DNA of 64,000 nucleotides from Heloderma charlesbogerti. Its lineage: Eukaryota > Chordata > Lepidosauria > Squamata > Helodermatidae. The notes beneath the pieces are model-generated. The model ran no database searches, was not told where the DNA came from, and worked only from the letters and a program-made list of their open reading frames with translations. Made by a program: the position numbers and the translations under genes. Numbering within the stretch: position 1 is the stretch's first letter; every line of letters begins with the position of its first letter. Shown piece after piece: positions 1 to 11,479 of the stretch. The stretch lies in the NCBI GenBank assembly GCA_026122225.1, contig JANEZZ010002239.1:744001-808000 (forward strand). Reading direction: 5' to 3'.

Positions 1-600
1 CAAATGACTCTGATATCCTGATTTTTCTTGGGAACCAAGAAAAAAATGGCACAGACCCCATTTTTTTTCTGTTTCTATGTCACCAGTTTGATGACTTGGA
101 TGTCCAACAAGTGCTGGATAGCTGTTTTGAATATGTGGTGCTTTGTGGGATTTTTGGACTTTGAAGTAATCCAAAATTTGTTCCTGGGGTGTCAGGCAAA
201 ATACACGGCATAACCCTAGGAGACTGACTCCAAGGCCCAAGCATCTGTTGTTGTCATTGACCACTGATGGGCAAACTATAGAAATCTGCCCCTAATTGGT
301 CTTGGGAGTTGTGAGGCTTGGCATCAAGAAGAGTGTGGCTTCTTCGACCTTTTGGCCATGTTTGTCAATGCGCTTGCTAATTAATACTTCTTTTTGCATG
401 TCTCCCTGCTACATGGCCACTTAGCCTTGGACCCTAAAAATCCTTGTTATCTGCCAATGGGGCTGGAGGGATGAAAATTAGATTGAATCCAGGCTTTCTT
501 GTCTTCCCTCTTGGAGGTAGGAAGCATTTTGGTTTTGTCCTTACCTTCAACAAGGACTTTTTCAAGGGATTCTCCAAAGAGCTTTTGCACCAGCAAAAGG
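1..600. other. no recognisable feature
   Basis: AT-moderate sequence with only short, unconvincing reading frames. I see no splice-bounded exon, repeat family or structured element here. Confidence 0.4.
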
Positions 601-2070
601 AAAACTAGCTAGTCTGGCCTGTGAGCCTGGGTCAACATCCCAGCTGCACATCTATATGTTTCTGCTTGCTGCCACATTGGCCACCATGGCCCTGGATTGG
701 GCCTGTACAGCATCCCTAGAAGAGTCAGCCAGCAACGTAGCTGTGTGTGTAATCTTGTACAACCTGCTCATGCCCTGCTTGTGGGTTCCTGGTCGACAGC
801 TGGTTGGCCACTATGTGAACAGACTGCTCGTCTACATGGACTCTTGGTCTGATCCAGCATGGCTCTTCTTATGGTCTTATGTTAACCCACCACCAGCTTG
901 GTAACAGATTCCATTGCTTCCAGGTCTTGCGCCCAGATGTACGTTGCTCTGGCAAACACGGGAGATTCTAGCAGATGCAAGGAAGGCTGTTGCAAATGCC
1001 TCAAAATCCTTGCAGAGTGCTGCCTCCAGATGCTTATTGCATGGGTCCCACGGTCCGCCTTCTTCATCTTCTGGAGTAGCTGTGTTGGAGGTAAGCGCTG
1101 CCACTGGACTTACGCTTTTTTGCCCTGGAGCTGGGAGCAGGTATCTTACCCTGTAAGTCTGATGACCCTTGTGCCATCTTTGTACATATTTCTCTCCTTT
1201 TTCCTTGCTAGATCATGGCCTCGACTCAGATGATGAGGACTGTCTAGAGGACGGACTTCTGGATGAAGAAGAGGAGAATCTGCATCCCCTCTTGTACTTA
1301 TGCCTTGATCTGCTGTGACAAGGTTTGCACTTTTTCTTCCTGTTATGAAGTTTCTTATGGGTGGAGGCTGATCTGGTGGAGATGCCCTGTCAGCCCCCGA
1401 CCCAGACCTCGTGGCCGCCCTTACCTCCTTGAGGACTAGGGCTTGCACCCACTGTAGATAGGCCCTATTCCAACACAAGTCTGGCAAATTGAGGGAGGGA
1501 TGGGAAGAAGCATTGCTCACTCCCTTCATTGCCCTGAGATCCTCCTCTGGCACCGCGCGGTCCTGGCCATCACTGGTGTTGGTGGCCCTTTCTCCCATGC
1601 TGTTATGGCACTTGGCCTCCATCCCCATTCCAGCCAGAGAGGGCAGGGAGAGACGTTCTTTTGGCTCCTGTCCTCCCACCCTGCAAGGAGAGGAGGTGGC
1701 AGGGCCCACTGCTTCCTGACCAGCTCATGCTGTAGCAGCTTTGGCGGCAGTGTGCGGCCTAGCAGCTGAGGAAAAAGGACCAGAAAACACTGAACTTTGC
1801 CCCACTGCAGCCCCATTGGAGGGGGAGCAGTTGCGTCGACCATAACACTCCCTCTTTCGCACCTAGTGGAAGGGCCCTAGCCCTAACTAGTTCATGTAGG
1901 CAAGGAAGGCGGCAGGGGATGGGACAGGACTCAGCAACTAAAATAAGAATTAAAAAGACATGGTGAGCACAGAGCTCACCAGGCCCTGTTGTACTGCCAG
2001 CAGTAAGGGCCAGTCTGGAGAATAGGGATATTCCTCCCACTACAGGAGATGGCAAGACATTGGCCATGCC
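601..2070 (+). other. unresolved composite, possible degraded mobile-element ORF
   Basis: A GC-richer block with broken open frames on the plus strand. One frame at about 914-1085 reads an Ala/Ser-rich helical stretch, and about 1212-1317 reads a strongly acidic Asp/Glu stretch ending in a stop. A CR1 tail has landed inside it. The look is that of an old retroelement or processed coding relic, but I recognise no family motif and assign no function. The long minus-strand frame at 1146-1709 has no family motif either. Confidence 0.3.
741..893 (+). mobile_element. CR1 LINE 3' end fragment
   Basis: The reverse complement reads like the conserved CR1 3' end, with a line such as ataagaagagccatgctgg, then a conserved segment containing gttcacatagtggccaacc and cccacaagcaggg. 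The same order occurs at 51855-51960 next to a recognisable CR1 reverse transcriptase, which fixes the family and orientation. It is 5'-truncated to about 150 bp. Confidence 0.75.
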
Positions 2071-2235
2071 TAATGACGCAAGAGAAGGGGCTTTCCAAAA
2101 GAATAAAGAATGATGAATGCCCGCTGTGAGTCATGGGAAACCATTACTGAGTACCCAAACTAAAGGGCAGTTATAGATGTCAACACAAGGGGTACATAAG
2201 TATCAATGGGGTGAACAGCCTTTTCGGCCCCAAGA

Positions 2236-2510
2236 GCCACATGCAGATTACTGTTTCCTCACTAACAGCAGGGAGGAAAACAACAATCTCTGCATCAGGA
2301 TCACTAGCAAGAGAGAGGGGCTTTAACCTAGCCCTCTTCCCAGCAATCTTGATGCAGTTCACTGTTTCCTTGCTGTTAATAGCAACAGGAAAACAGCAAT
2401 CTGTATGAAGATCACTTGAGAGGTGGAGGAGAGGCTTAAACCTCTCCACCCTCCCAACAATCATGATGATCACTGTTTGCTTGCTGTTAATAGCTGAGAT
2501 CACTGGGGAG
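2236..2510. repeat. tandem ~110-bp repeat with hairpin units
   Basis: Three degenerate copies of one unit. The shared core cactgtttccttgctgttaa appears near 2247, 2356 and 2467, so the period is about 110 bp. Within the second unit ctgtttccttgctg pairs with the following cagcaaggaaacag-like segment, so each unit can fold on itself. Probably a local amplification of a small foldback element. Confidence 0.6.
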
Positions 2511-3751
2511 GTGGAAAGTCTTAGCAATTTGACTCTGGGGAATGAAGAGAGACCTCAAAGATGTTCCTTGCTACTTACATGAATTTTGCAGTACCCTCAT
2601 GGACAGTCTGCCTGGAATGGTAACTTGGTACTCAGGTAGGCATGTATCTGGAGTTCCATGGGCATAACTCCTTATACTTTAATGATAGAGGACACATACA
2701 TAATTAGGTAACAGCCTCCCTTCTACCATTTGGGGCTATCTCATTCCTCACAACCTTCAAACCTCTTGCTGCCTTTCTCAGAACAAACTGGATTCTTTAG
2801 TCAAAGTGCCAGGGTGATGCCAACCAAAAATACAAGACACAAACTGTATGTGTAGAAAAAGCTGAGATTCTCCAACTGTTAGAGTTTGTCACAAGAAAAT
2901 CCCATCAGGGGAAACCTTTCCAGCCTCTCCTTAATGGGAAATGTCTCGGGAACATCATTTCATGCCGGGGAGTATGAGATCTGTAGTGTTCTCAACCTCT
3001 CAATTAATTTAGGGAAGCAGAGAAGACTACAAATCTAAAACTCCCTGGCAAGGTAACAAGGCTTCCAACTCATTCCTAATTAAGTTTCTAGTGTCTTGTT
3101 GCCAGTTACTCTCTCCACCACCCAGTTGTTTTTGCTTGGAAAAGGAACGGAAAGCTTAAAAAGAAAAGGAGCTGAGGGAAGTTTGCCTATTACTACTCCT
3201 GGTAGGAATGAATGAGCCAGAGTCTGTCCTAATCAAAATGGAAACATTTCTAGAATACTGTATATCCAGCACAGTGCTCTTCATAGTGGGCTCTGGGCCC
3301 ATTTCACAAATGGCATGAGGCAGACTACATGCAGCATGGAGGGGCCTAGGCTGCACTACATTTGCCATGCATGGGCTCAGGGGTGACAAGGAAGCACTAC
3401 TGTCACCTTTCAGTTGCCATAACAGAGGCCCTCAGCCACGTGGGCATACCCAGAATGGATTGTAGAATCCATTTCAAATCTCACAATCATTCTGGAGTGT
3501 GGCAAAGAGGAATGAATGCTTTCTGTGCTTTGCCAAAAACCTTTTGGAATAGAACCAAGTGGTTCTGCCATGCCTACTAACTAGGAACCAGGACAGATAT
3601 CTAGAGTACAATCCTAGCAGCAGCTGTGCTACTCTTGCAGTCTGGAATGCAAGTCCCTAGCAAGACTGAAGAAAAATTCTGGATGAGATAGGTGGCAGGT
3701 ATTTAAGCTGCTGAAAGCCCTTGACACTGGAATGAAACATACCATATAAGT

Positions 3752-3887
3752 CTTCCCCAACCTGGTGTGCTCCAGATGTTGGACTACATCTTCTACCATC
3801 ACTAGTCAACGTGGCCAGTGACCATGCTGGCTGGAGATGATGCAGGCTATAGTTCAACATATATGGAGGGAACCAGGTAGAGGAAGG
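3752..3887. mobile_element. foldback MITE, 'accaggtt/ccaacctggt' family
   Basis: Starts cttccccaacctggtg...ctccagatgt and ends with the complementary arms atggagggaaccaggt...aggaagg. Other copies in this window at 22061-22193, 27452-27577 and 63714-63852 show the same arms, which pair across about 130 bp. A non-autonomous DNA transposon with no coding capacity. Confidence 0.65.
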
Positions 3888-3900
3888 TTAGTATATACAT

Positions 3901-4038
3901 GTTAGGGTGGACACTGAGCCCATAGAATCCCAGAGTAGTTCTGATTCTGAGGAAGAGCAGTCGCTCCTGGGAGAGCGACTGCTCTTCCTCAGAATCAGAA
4001 CTACTCTGGGATTCTATGGGCTCAGTGTCCACCCTGAC
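3901..4038. repeat. near-perfect inverted repeat, 66-bp arms
   Basis: Positions 3901-3966 are the reverse complement of 3973-4038 with one mismatch (t3903 against g4036) and a 6-nt spacer. Both arms carry the same open frame, acidic and serine-rich (core residues SQSSSDSEEEQS), read on the plus strand in the left arm and on the minus strand in the right arm. Such low arm divergence implies a recent or gene-converted palindrome. The source of the arm sequence is not recognised. Confidence 0.9.
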
Positions 4039-4329
4039 AATACACTGGGAATGAAAGAGATTTATGAAATGAAGGTGGCAATGTTCTTGAACTAGATTTT
4101 AGCAGGGAGGACTGTTGAATATGGCCAGATGCTTCACATCCTAACTCTAAACATTTACCTTGAAATATCTGCCTTCAATGCCAGACTGATGTCCATTCAG
4201 TTCCAATGTTGGTTCAAGGCTTATGTGTCATTGCACAGATATACTGCTAGATACACTTCATCCAAAGCATTTTACAGATTGTCATGCCAGATTCTAAGAT
4301 GAGTGCTGATACTCTAATAACCCTTAAAT

Positions 4330-4568
4330 CAGGGGTGGGCAATTACAAGAGGCCGAGGGGCCATTTTGCCCCCCACATCCAGACTCCTCCACAGGCTACA
4401 CTCCTAATGTTGGTGGGGCGCCAGCAACAGCAGAAAAACCCCAATCAATTTGCCACTGATTTTCAGTGGCAAATCAGCTGGAGAATTGCCATGGCGAGGG
4501 GCTGTAGAGACCGTACCAGGAGTGTGGCATGCCGCATGCGTCCCGGGGCCATGTGTTGCCCACCCCTG
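4330..4568. mobile_element. non-autonomous hAT-type element (239 bp)
   Basis: Terminal inverted repeats CAGGGGTGGGCAA and TTGCCCACCCCTG fit the hAT terminal rule (Y-A-R-N-G). The flanking octamers ccttaaat (4322-4329) and tcctaaat (4569-4576) match at 6 of 8 positions, consistent with a decayed 8-bp target duplication. A second member is at 26124-26401. There is no transposase coding sequence. Confidence 0.8.
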
Positions 4569-4692
4569 TCCTAAATTGTTAACTCATTGGCCAATGTACC
4601 TACTACCTCAAATACCACAAATACAGTAAATATTGAGAAGAAAGCATGTTCTTTCAGATGTCATGGGATATGTGACATTACCTTTCTCTTAG

Positions 4693-4862
4693 AGATGAGC
4701 GATTTAACACAGGAGTTGAAGAATACTTCTGCAATGATGGGGGTGCTGAATGCATTAACAGACGAGTTGAATGAAACTGCCTACCAGCTATACTTGAGAT
4801 CAAGTGCTCATCACAGCTGTCAGAAAAACCATCAAAGTCTTTCTCATGAGGCGACCCAATAA
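4693..4862 (+). CDS. weak candidate terminal exon, function unknown
   Basis: A pyrimidine-rich tract and AG (cctttctcttag) precede an open frame starting MSDLTQELKNTSAMMG and ending at a TAA at 4860-4862, about 55 residues, with a heptad-like helical pattern. An AATAAA hexamer lies about 100 bp downstream, near 4963. The frame is also open upstream of the putative acceptor, so the splice site is not proven. No homologue is recognised. It may be a real short 3' exon of an unidentified plus-strand transcript or a chance frame. Confidence 0.2.
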
Positions 4863-4869
4863 TCTGTCA

Positions 4870-5640
4870 GAAACACAAAAATGGTAGCATGACCTTTAAG
4901 AAAGATATATAGCACGTTTAATGACTTAGCAATATCTGAGTTTTAACTTCAGTGCAATGAAAATAAACATCCTTCATTTTTGTGTATTAGCAATACTGCA
5001 GCAGCAGAAATGACAAAACTGGTAAAACATAGGCGGCTACAATCCTTTCCATTTGTAATGCCATTTCTTACGTCATCCACTTATTTGAAATTTCCACTGC
5101 AGCTCTGAAATTTCTGGTGTCTACCTGGATATATTTAACTCCTTCAAGGCTAAGAGCAAAGCTCTAACCACATCTAAGAAAAATGTACAGGAAATAAGAT
5201 ATTAACAACAAATGACTACATGTGATGAAAGTGAAATGGAACTGCCTGATTTCAAGTTAAACAACTTTTTGAGATTTAAGTAGTGGATAATATGAGTGAT
5301 AAGTTCAACATGGGCTGTTTATGTATATTTTAAAAATTTATATCTTTCTCATACCCAAGATGGCTAACTTCAACTAACATTAAAGTAATCAATGTGATGA
5401 GGTACACAGAAGTCATAAGTGAATGACAGTGTAGACCTCAAAAGGAAATTTTTTACAAAGGGTTCTATCCACAATGGATACAATACTTTCAACTATGAAA
5501 TTATACTGAAAGAAAAAAATAAAAAGAGAAAAGTATCTTTAGCACTAGCTTGTTTTCATAAAAAATAAAACAATGAAAAGAGTATTCTGAGTTAGATTTG
5601 CTATTGCTGAATTTAAGCATGCAAAGAAATAATAGGTTGA
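4870..5640. other. no recognisable feature
   Basis: AT-rich sequence with no repeat family, exon or structured element that I can support. Confidence 0.4.
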
Positions 5641-5649
5641 AATTCAGAT

Positions 5650-6860
5650 GCAATAGACAGTGGGGCGGTTTGCCTGACACTCTGGCCATGCAGGGTGCGA
5701 ACAACCCACCCTGGGTGCATAGCACACCACCAGATGATTGGTCAACCAACCCCTTGGGGTGGGTTGCCCCCTCATCCCCTCTCCCATCCCCTCCATCCCG
5801 TTTAACCCGCAGACCCGTTTTTTATTTTCCCAAGGCCCCAAGGATTGTGGGGGCATCGTAGTCTGGGGAGGGGGGTCTTGGATTTTGCCCCTCTCCCCCG
5901 ATTTTCTGCACAAGACACATTTAAATCCCCATGCAAGGCAATGGAGGTGATCTCCTTTGGCTTGCATGGGGATTTAAAGCATCCCATGCTCAAAAGACAA
6001 ACCTTTTTTATTGCAAGGAGGCAGGTGGTGGGTGAGAGTGTGTGGGCTAACTGGGGGACCCCCCAAGGCCCCCCCTGCACAAATGGGAAACTTGCAGGGA
6101 AGTGGGTTATTTTAAAGGGGGGAGGCATTACAGTTGCCCTCACAGCCCTTGGAGGAGGCTTGGATCCCCCCCCTGATTTTCAGCTTTTAAAAGATTTCTG
6201 CAGCCCCATTTTGCACAAAATGGGGCCAGGAAAATCAAAACAATAGTGAGAGTCCCCCAAAATTGGAGGGGGGGTATGGAGAAAGTTGCCCCAAGGACCC
6301 ATGGTGGTAGGGCATTCCCCCTCATCAGATTTTTGGGAGAAGCACTTTGAAAATCCAATGGAAGCCTATATGGGCAACTATCCCATAGGCTCCCATTGGA
6401 TTACCAAAGTGCCCCTCCCAAAAATCCAGTGTGTGTGTGGGGGGGAATCCAAGCTGCTCTCCAAGGACTTTGGGGGCAACAGTCCTTGAGGGTGCTTGGA
6501 TTTGCCTCCCCAGCCCCATTTTTGGCTTTTTAAAATTTTCTCGGCCCCCTTTTCTGCCAAAGGGAGCTGGAAAATTTTTTTAAAGGGCTCTGACCACAAT
6601 GGAGATTGCTATCAGAGCCAGGAAAGCGGGATCAACGGGGGCAAAGGGGTGCCTGTGACAGCCCCTCCATGGTGCCTCTGGGACTCCCCAGATGGCCACA
6701 CCCCCTTCTTCTGGCCTCACTGCCTTCCCCCACAAGCATTTGGCTGTTTCCTGGCTTTTGTGCAGTTTTTCTCCTTTCTTAAAGGTTGAAATGCCTCTCC
6801 TAAAATTTAGTTACTGCCAATAAAGCTTTTAAGCTGAAAGAGGTTCAGCATCCCTGGTAT
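5650..6860. repeat. GC-rich palindromic repeat block
   Basis: A sharply bounded C/G-homopolymer-rich block in AT-rich surroundings. It contains strong hairpins: ttaaatccccatgcaagg near 5920 pairs with cttgcatggggatttaa near 5962, and a stem of about 40 bp spans 6330-6425 around ccaatgg...cctata. Segments starting near 6143 and 6484 are diverged copies of each other (cttgga...ggcttggat, then cagccccatttt), giving a partial duplication of about 340 bp. The many open frames on both strands are by-products of composition. Most likely one or more multi-hairpin non-autonomous DNA transposons. Confidence 0.55.
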
Positions 6861-6965
6861 AAACTGTTGTATCAATGATACATGACCCCTTTTTGGTTCA
6901 GTAAAACCTACAAAGAGTGATAGGTGCTGGAGAGGTGGCTCTCAAAAAGCCAGTTTTAGGCATAA

Positions 6966-7850
6966 TTGGTGGGATTACACAATAATAAATTAATTTTGGA
7001 GCAAAGTAACCCATACAACATCTCCAATGATATATCACACTGTACCTTTACAGCAAGAATGGGAAACCTTTGGCCCACTAAGACTCTCCATCTAGCCTGC
7101 ATAAGGCCTCCTGCAAGGCCCCTCCTGGCTCACTGGAGATGCTTGAAGATGCTGCTTGAAAATGCTGGGAACGCCCTGAAGCAGTATTTCCCTGTAGCTT
7201 CACTCACTCCTTGACTTTCCCAATAGGAATGTTTAGAGCCTCACAATTTTGCTTAGACACTTGAATGCTCAAATTAGTTACTTGGTGAGGAGCTTATTAA
7301 TAGCAGCAAAATTTGATTGCTCAGAGGTGGAGAAGTGTTGCCTCATGTTTGCTTAGAATGGTTGGCTGAGTTTTGGAAAATAGCAAAATTGACTAAATTC
7401 ACTGAATCTGTATGACAGAGATGGTAGACAAAGGACAGAAAATTTCAAAAACAATTGCCTTCCATTTATTGTTTTTTATGACAGCTAGATACAATTCAGA
7501 TATTGATAAATATAGGACTGTCTTTTAATATGACTTGTTTTTATGTATTCATGAATACATTCATTTCTATCAATATTCAGTGATGTATTTATTCATGAAA
7601 CATATATTGTTATCTAATATCTGTAATCACAATATATATCATATAGCGTACTTATAAAAATGTAATTGTAGAGATTAATGTTATGTATAGAAAATAGTAC
7701 AGACCATATTTGATTGTATTTTAATGATTTTTTTAAATCATATTACTGAAATAGTTTTTTAAAAACACACTAAGAGAAGCAGCAGATAAAATTAGCTATC
7801 ATGAAAAGAGCAAGGAAGATGAAAGCAGAAACTGGTCAGGACACAGCCTA
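6966..7850. other. no firm feature; possible hAT left end near 7052
   Basis: At about 7052 the string cagcaagaatgggaaacctt resembles a degraded hAT terminus, but I find no partner end. From 7250 to 7850 the sequence is AT-rich and featureless. Confidence 0.3.
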
Positions 7851-7859
7851 ATTATAATA

Positions 7860-8105
7860 GAAAAGGTTTCAGCTGGCATCCAAACACCATCAGGAAAGGA
7901 GCCATATGGATCTTAGGGAGTCCACAGCCTGGGAGCTGCGGAGAGAAGGTCTTTTCCTGTGTTGCCGCCAACTAGACCTTGGATAATGGTGGGACACAAC
8001 GAATAGCCTCTTCCTCTGTCCTAAATGAAAGGGCAGAAACATCTGGAAAAAGACAGTCCCTTAATTATTCTGGTCCCAAACTGCTTGGGGCTTTAAAGGT
8101 AATCT
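7860..8105 (-). mobile_element. L2-clade LINE 3' coding fragment
   Basis: The reverse complement translates, with shifts, to the C-terminal part of an L2-type polyprotein (readable cores LTFKAPS-like and LLSAAPRLW). Only the last part of the ORF is present. Confidence 0.55.
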
Positions 8106-8510
8106 CACTGTATATGACACTCATCATATGAGAGTCTCCTCAGAGGAAGGCTTGGAATATGGCAACAAAGGAAAGGGCATTCTCAATGGTGGGGCCCCAA
8201 CTGTGCAATGCTCTCTTCACTTCCTCCTAGCACCAACATTGTCATCTTTTCTGTACCAGGTTCAGGCTGTCCTCAATTTCCAGGCATTTGATGGCATATG
8301 ATAGGCTTTAATGTCAGTTGTTTTATCAAGTCCTGGTATCTTATTGTAACTGTTTTTAGCTGATAAAATTTGTTTTTACATTATGTATATTAAAGTTTTT
8401 ATATTAAGCTTTCGTTATGTTATATTTTTGAGTTGTAATTTATGTGAACCACCCAGACAGCTTTGGCTATTGGGTGGTATAGAAATGAAATAAATGAAAT
8501 GCAGATCTCC
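8106..8510 (+). mobile_element. L2-clade LINE 3' end
   Basis: Reads KERAFSMVGPQLCNAL, the usual C-terminal motif before the stop, followed by the L2 3' UTR signature gaaccacccagacagctt and tattgggtggtatagaaatg and a short aaataaatgaa tail. It overlaps in content with the inverted fragment directly to its left, so these are two separate pieces lying head to head. Confidence 0.75.
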
Positions 8511-8514
8511 AATG

Positions 8515-8930
8515 CTTTGAACTGAGTCCACATATACACCAACACCCAACCAAGTTAATGTTTAGGCAGATGCTCATGAACTTTCACCCAACCAAACTGA
8601 AGAATTCCCCATCAGCCCTACCAAATTCCTCCAACTTCACAATGTCATCACAAGAAATGAGGTGTGTGGCTTTCAGAATAATGCCTTCACATACTGCAGG
8701 AGATGATGGTGGAGAAAGCACGCTTCCCTAGAGTCAAACCAGCAGCAATAACTGTAGAAGTCCTCCTATAGGCCATTAAGCAGGTTTGGTAGATTCTGCG
8801 TGTCCAGTAGATTATTTAGTTGCTAATCATCACCACAGCTGATCATTTACAAAGAGATCACCAGTTTATATCTGGTATATAAGTCTTTGCCCAACATAAA
8901 TGTATGTAACAACATTTTTTATGGGTATAC
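8515..8930. other. no recognisable feature
   Basis: Gene-free stretch with short broken frames and no clear repeat family. Confidence 0.35.
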
Positions 8931-8934
8931 TTGG

Positions 8935-9055
8935 GAAAGACCTTTGCCTGAAGCCTTGAAAAGTTGAAGTAGATTGTCCCTGACAGATGAAGTACTTGGT
9001 TAGATGGACTAATGGCCTGAAGGGTTTGGTAGCTTCCTTCTAACTTTCATATCTT
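8935..9055 (+). mobile_element. tRNA-derived SINE, 3' part
   Basis: Matches in order the body and tail seen in the fuller copies at 15935-16137 and 54590-54790 (reverse complement): gcctgaa...cttgaaa, agattgtccctgaca, ttagatggactaatggcctg, gtagcttcctt. The tRNA-like head is missing. Confidence 0.55.
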
Positions 9056-9059
9056 AACA

Positions 9060-10195
9060 CTGCAAAGTATAAAAGAATTGACGGTATGGTAATGAAAATT
9101 TATAGGATGAGGCCACACATCCAAGATAGTTTTACTCACCTTCACCTACGTAATCATGCACTTCAGTACTTCAGTACTTACTTTAGTATTCTTTGGTCTG
9201 TAACTGCCAAGAAGAGTGGGATCTTAAAAAAAAATGATTAAAAAAACATTTTATTTCCAAGTATCAAACATCAATCTTATAATGCTCACTTATAAAGCCA
9301 CATTTCAAATAATCCCCAAAGAAGTTCACCAAAAGAATACCATAATTACTACTCCATTGCCTTCAACTGCAATCACTGAGACCAGTGACTTGTTCGACTG
9401 CCACACAGTGTTAATGGTATAAGAGCACATAAACTGATAGATAGTGAGATAATTTACAGTTTATGACATAATGATTCAGACTAAAGCAGCAGTCTCTGGA
9501 TAAGTGAATGCTTCTATTATCCAAAATAGTTTTGGGATAAAATAGGATTTTTCCATTGAAATATTTCTGCTTAAGTTAAATACCTCTGCTTTTCCAAATA
9601 TTTTCTATTTTCAGCTTATCAAATGGTCTCCTGGCAACATAACATCATTTGGGGAAGAGGACTCAGTATTCTTTTATGTTCTGCCCCCTTCCCCTGCCTC
9701 CATCTAGTGCTCTCAGATGATGCCATTTCTGGGCACCAGTAGCCATAGCTTGGCCACCCAATCAGATCTTTGGCACATGAGGGAGACCGCGGCAGGGTGA
9801 GTGGGTGGGTGGGGGGAACAGCACAAGACAGCCCCTCAAGACATCACTGTCAAATTACTAGATTCTGAATGGAAGTAACCCAAAGCCAATTCTCACCATC
9901 ACAAATAGCTTTATTTATTAACTTGTATTATTATTAGCATTATTATTAGCATTTATTTGTATTTCTATCCCAGTTTCAGACCAAAATCCTGCCTCCCTAG
10001 AAGCAGCTTACAGGCATCAAACTACATATACAAAAACATAAAAACAGTTTTTGTTTTGTTTTTAAATGAATTTGTAATTATCACTTAACACTGCATGGAG
10101 AAAAAGAAATACATTCACAAACAGGCACTGCTTTACAAAGTAAGGCAAAGGCCAGATGATCAGGTCTCTACTGTAACATGTATGAACAAGGACCA
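9060..10195. other. no recognisable feature
   Basis: Intergenic-type sequence with an ATT-rich microsatellite-like patch near 9900-9960. I found no exon matching the SPATA6 family here, although 3' exons of that gene would be expected on the minus strand. Confidence 0.35.
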
Positions 10196-10200
10196 GAGTA

Positions 10201-10290
10201 TTAGGGTGCAATCTTATGCATGTTTACACAGAAAAGAACCCTACAACACCCAGCAACCCCTGGCCAGCCATGCATAGGATTGCACCCTTA
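10201..10290. mobile_element. short MITE with GGGYGCAATCCTATG termini
   Basis: A 90-bp unit with terminal inverted repeats: left TAGGGTGCAATCTTATGCAT and right ATGCATAGGATTGCACCCTT. The same terminal string occurs in several interspersed fragments in the window (24305-24397, 31428-31516, 47508-47605, 62650-62706) and at one end of the larger multi-hairpin elements at 20168, 24803 and 60637. This points to one terminal family with many interiors. Confidence 0.65.
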
Positions 10291-10299
10291 AAGACTGTA

Positions 10300-11400
10300 A
10301 CTGGGAGCTTTTTTTCACATTACTGTTAGTGGCATGGGGGCCATTGCAGCATGGTTCCTTCCTGTCCCACTAGGTAACACTGAAAGCCTGTGGTCATTTG
10401 TAAAGCATCCATGTCTTGGCTCCTTCCTATACTGGTGTGCCCTGATGCAATCCTGACATGGAAAGGAGCTGTAGCATAGAACCTCCTGCATGACTGCAAG
10501 CTTGTGACATAAGAAGCTATATTGAGCAGTTTCCATGCCACTAATTTTTTTTTTTTTTAAGGATTCTGTGATGCTTTGAGAATTGGAATATACCAGAGTT
10601 CAAGGCAGTCTGAAAACATGGGTATGGATAATGTTCTCTTATATGGAAAGCTCCTTCTTTCAAGCAGAACAGCTCACTGAGCGAAATTACGTTTCACCCC
10701 AGGATCTACAAAGAAAAGTGTCCTCTCATCTAATGCTCTACCCTGGTACTACTGAAGTTTTTAACAATAACTGAGACCTTGTTCTTGACTGATCCCTAGA
10801 GCCCATGATGAAAAAACTCACATTAAATTATACACAAATGCCAAAGACTTAAAAAAATGTTTCTAAGTATTATAGCGCCTTAATTACAAATGAATGAGAC
10901 AGGAGTTATACACTGCTAGAGAACACTATGTAGAAGTAGAACTGCTTTCAACACAGCTTTCCTCTAACAGGTTCTAACTCTAATCCATGGATTACTGGAA
11001 GCAACAGAGCAGATAATCCAAGGGGTGTAAATGGGAAATAAGAGATCATAAGCTCAGTGAGACTTCCTGAAAGCACAGCCAGCAGCGCAAGCTGATTTTA
11101 TAGGAAAATGGGGTTGTATTTTTTATATCAAGTGAGAGAAAAAAGGCACAGAATTTCTACATTGTAAGGAACAGGACAAAAGGACTTTTGAAATCCCCAC
11201 CCAAAAAGATGGCACTAGTCAACAAAGAATACACAAACAGCTATTTGTTCCTGTAAAGCATTAAATACACTTAAGAATTATCCAGGCAATTGCAATATTT
11301 ATAGAAGTGTGATAGATTGCTAAGAATATAAGAAACCAGGTACTGTGCTTTTTAATCAGAAATGTGAACAAACAAGATGAAGCAGAGACACAGTTCAGGC
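10300..11400. other. no recognisable feature
   Basis: Contains a T homopolymer near 10548-10558 and short frames on both strands. None has splice borders or family motifs. Confidence 0.35.
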
Positions 11401-11479
11401 TGTTATAGTAGTCACACACTGTAATACATATTCAAGTTTATACCTAAAAATGCACACATTTTGTATACTAAGAGAATAC

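Noticed and set aside
1146..1709. 187-codon minus-strand frame as a protein gene
   Set aside because: GC-rich shadow frame without motifs; the plus strand in the same place also has open stretches, so composition explains it.
6845..6856. CATCCCTG near the end of the GC-rich block as a TAGGGATG-family terminus
   Set aside because: No partner CAGGGATG end or flanking octamer on the left side of the block.
7052..7215. A further hAT insertion starting cagcaagaatgggaaacc
   Set aside because: No matching inverted right end or target duplication could be found.
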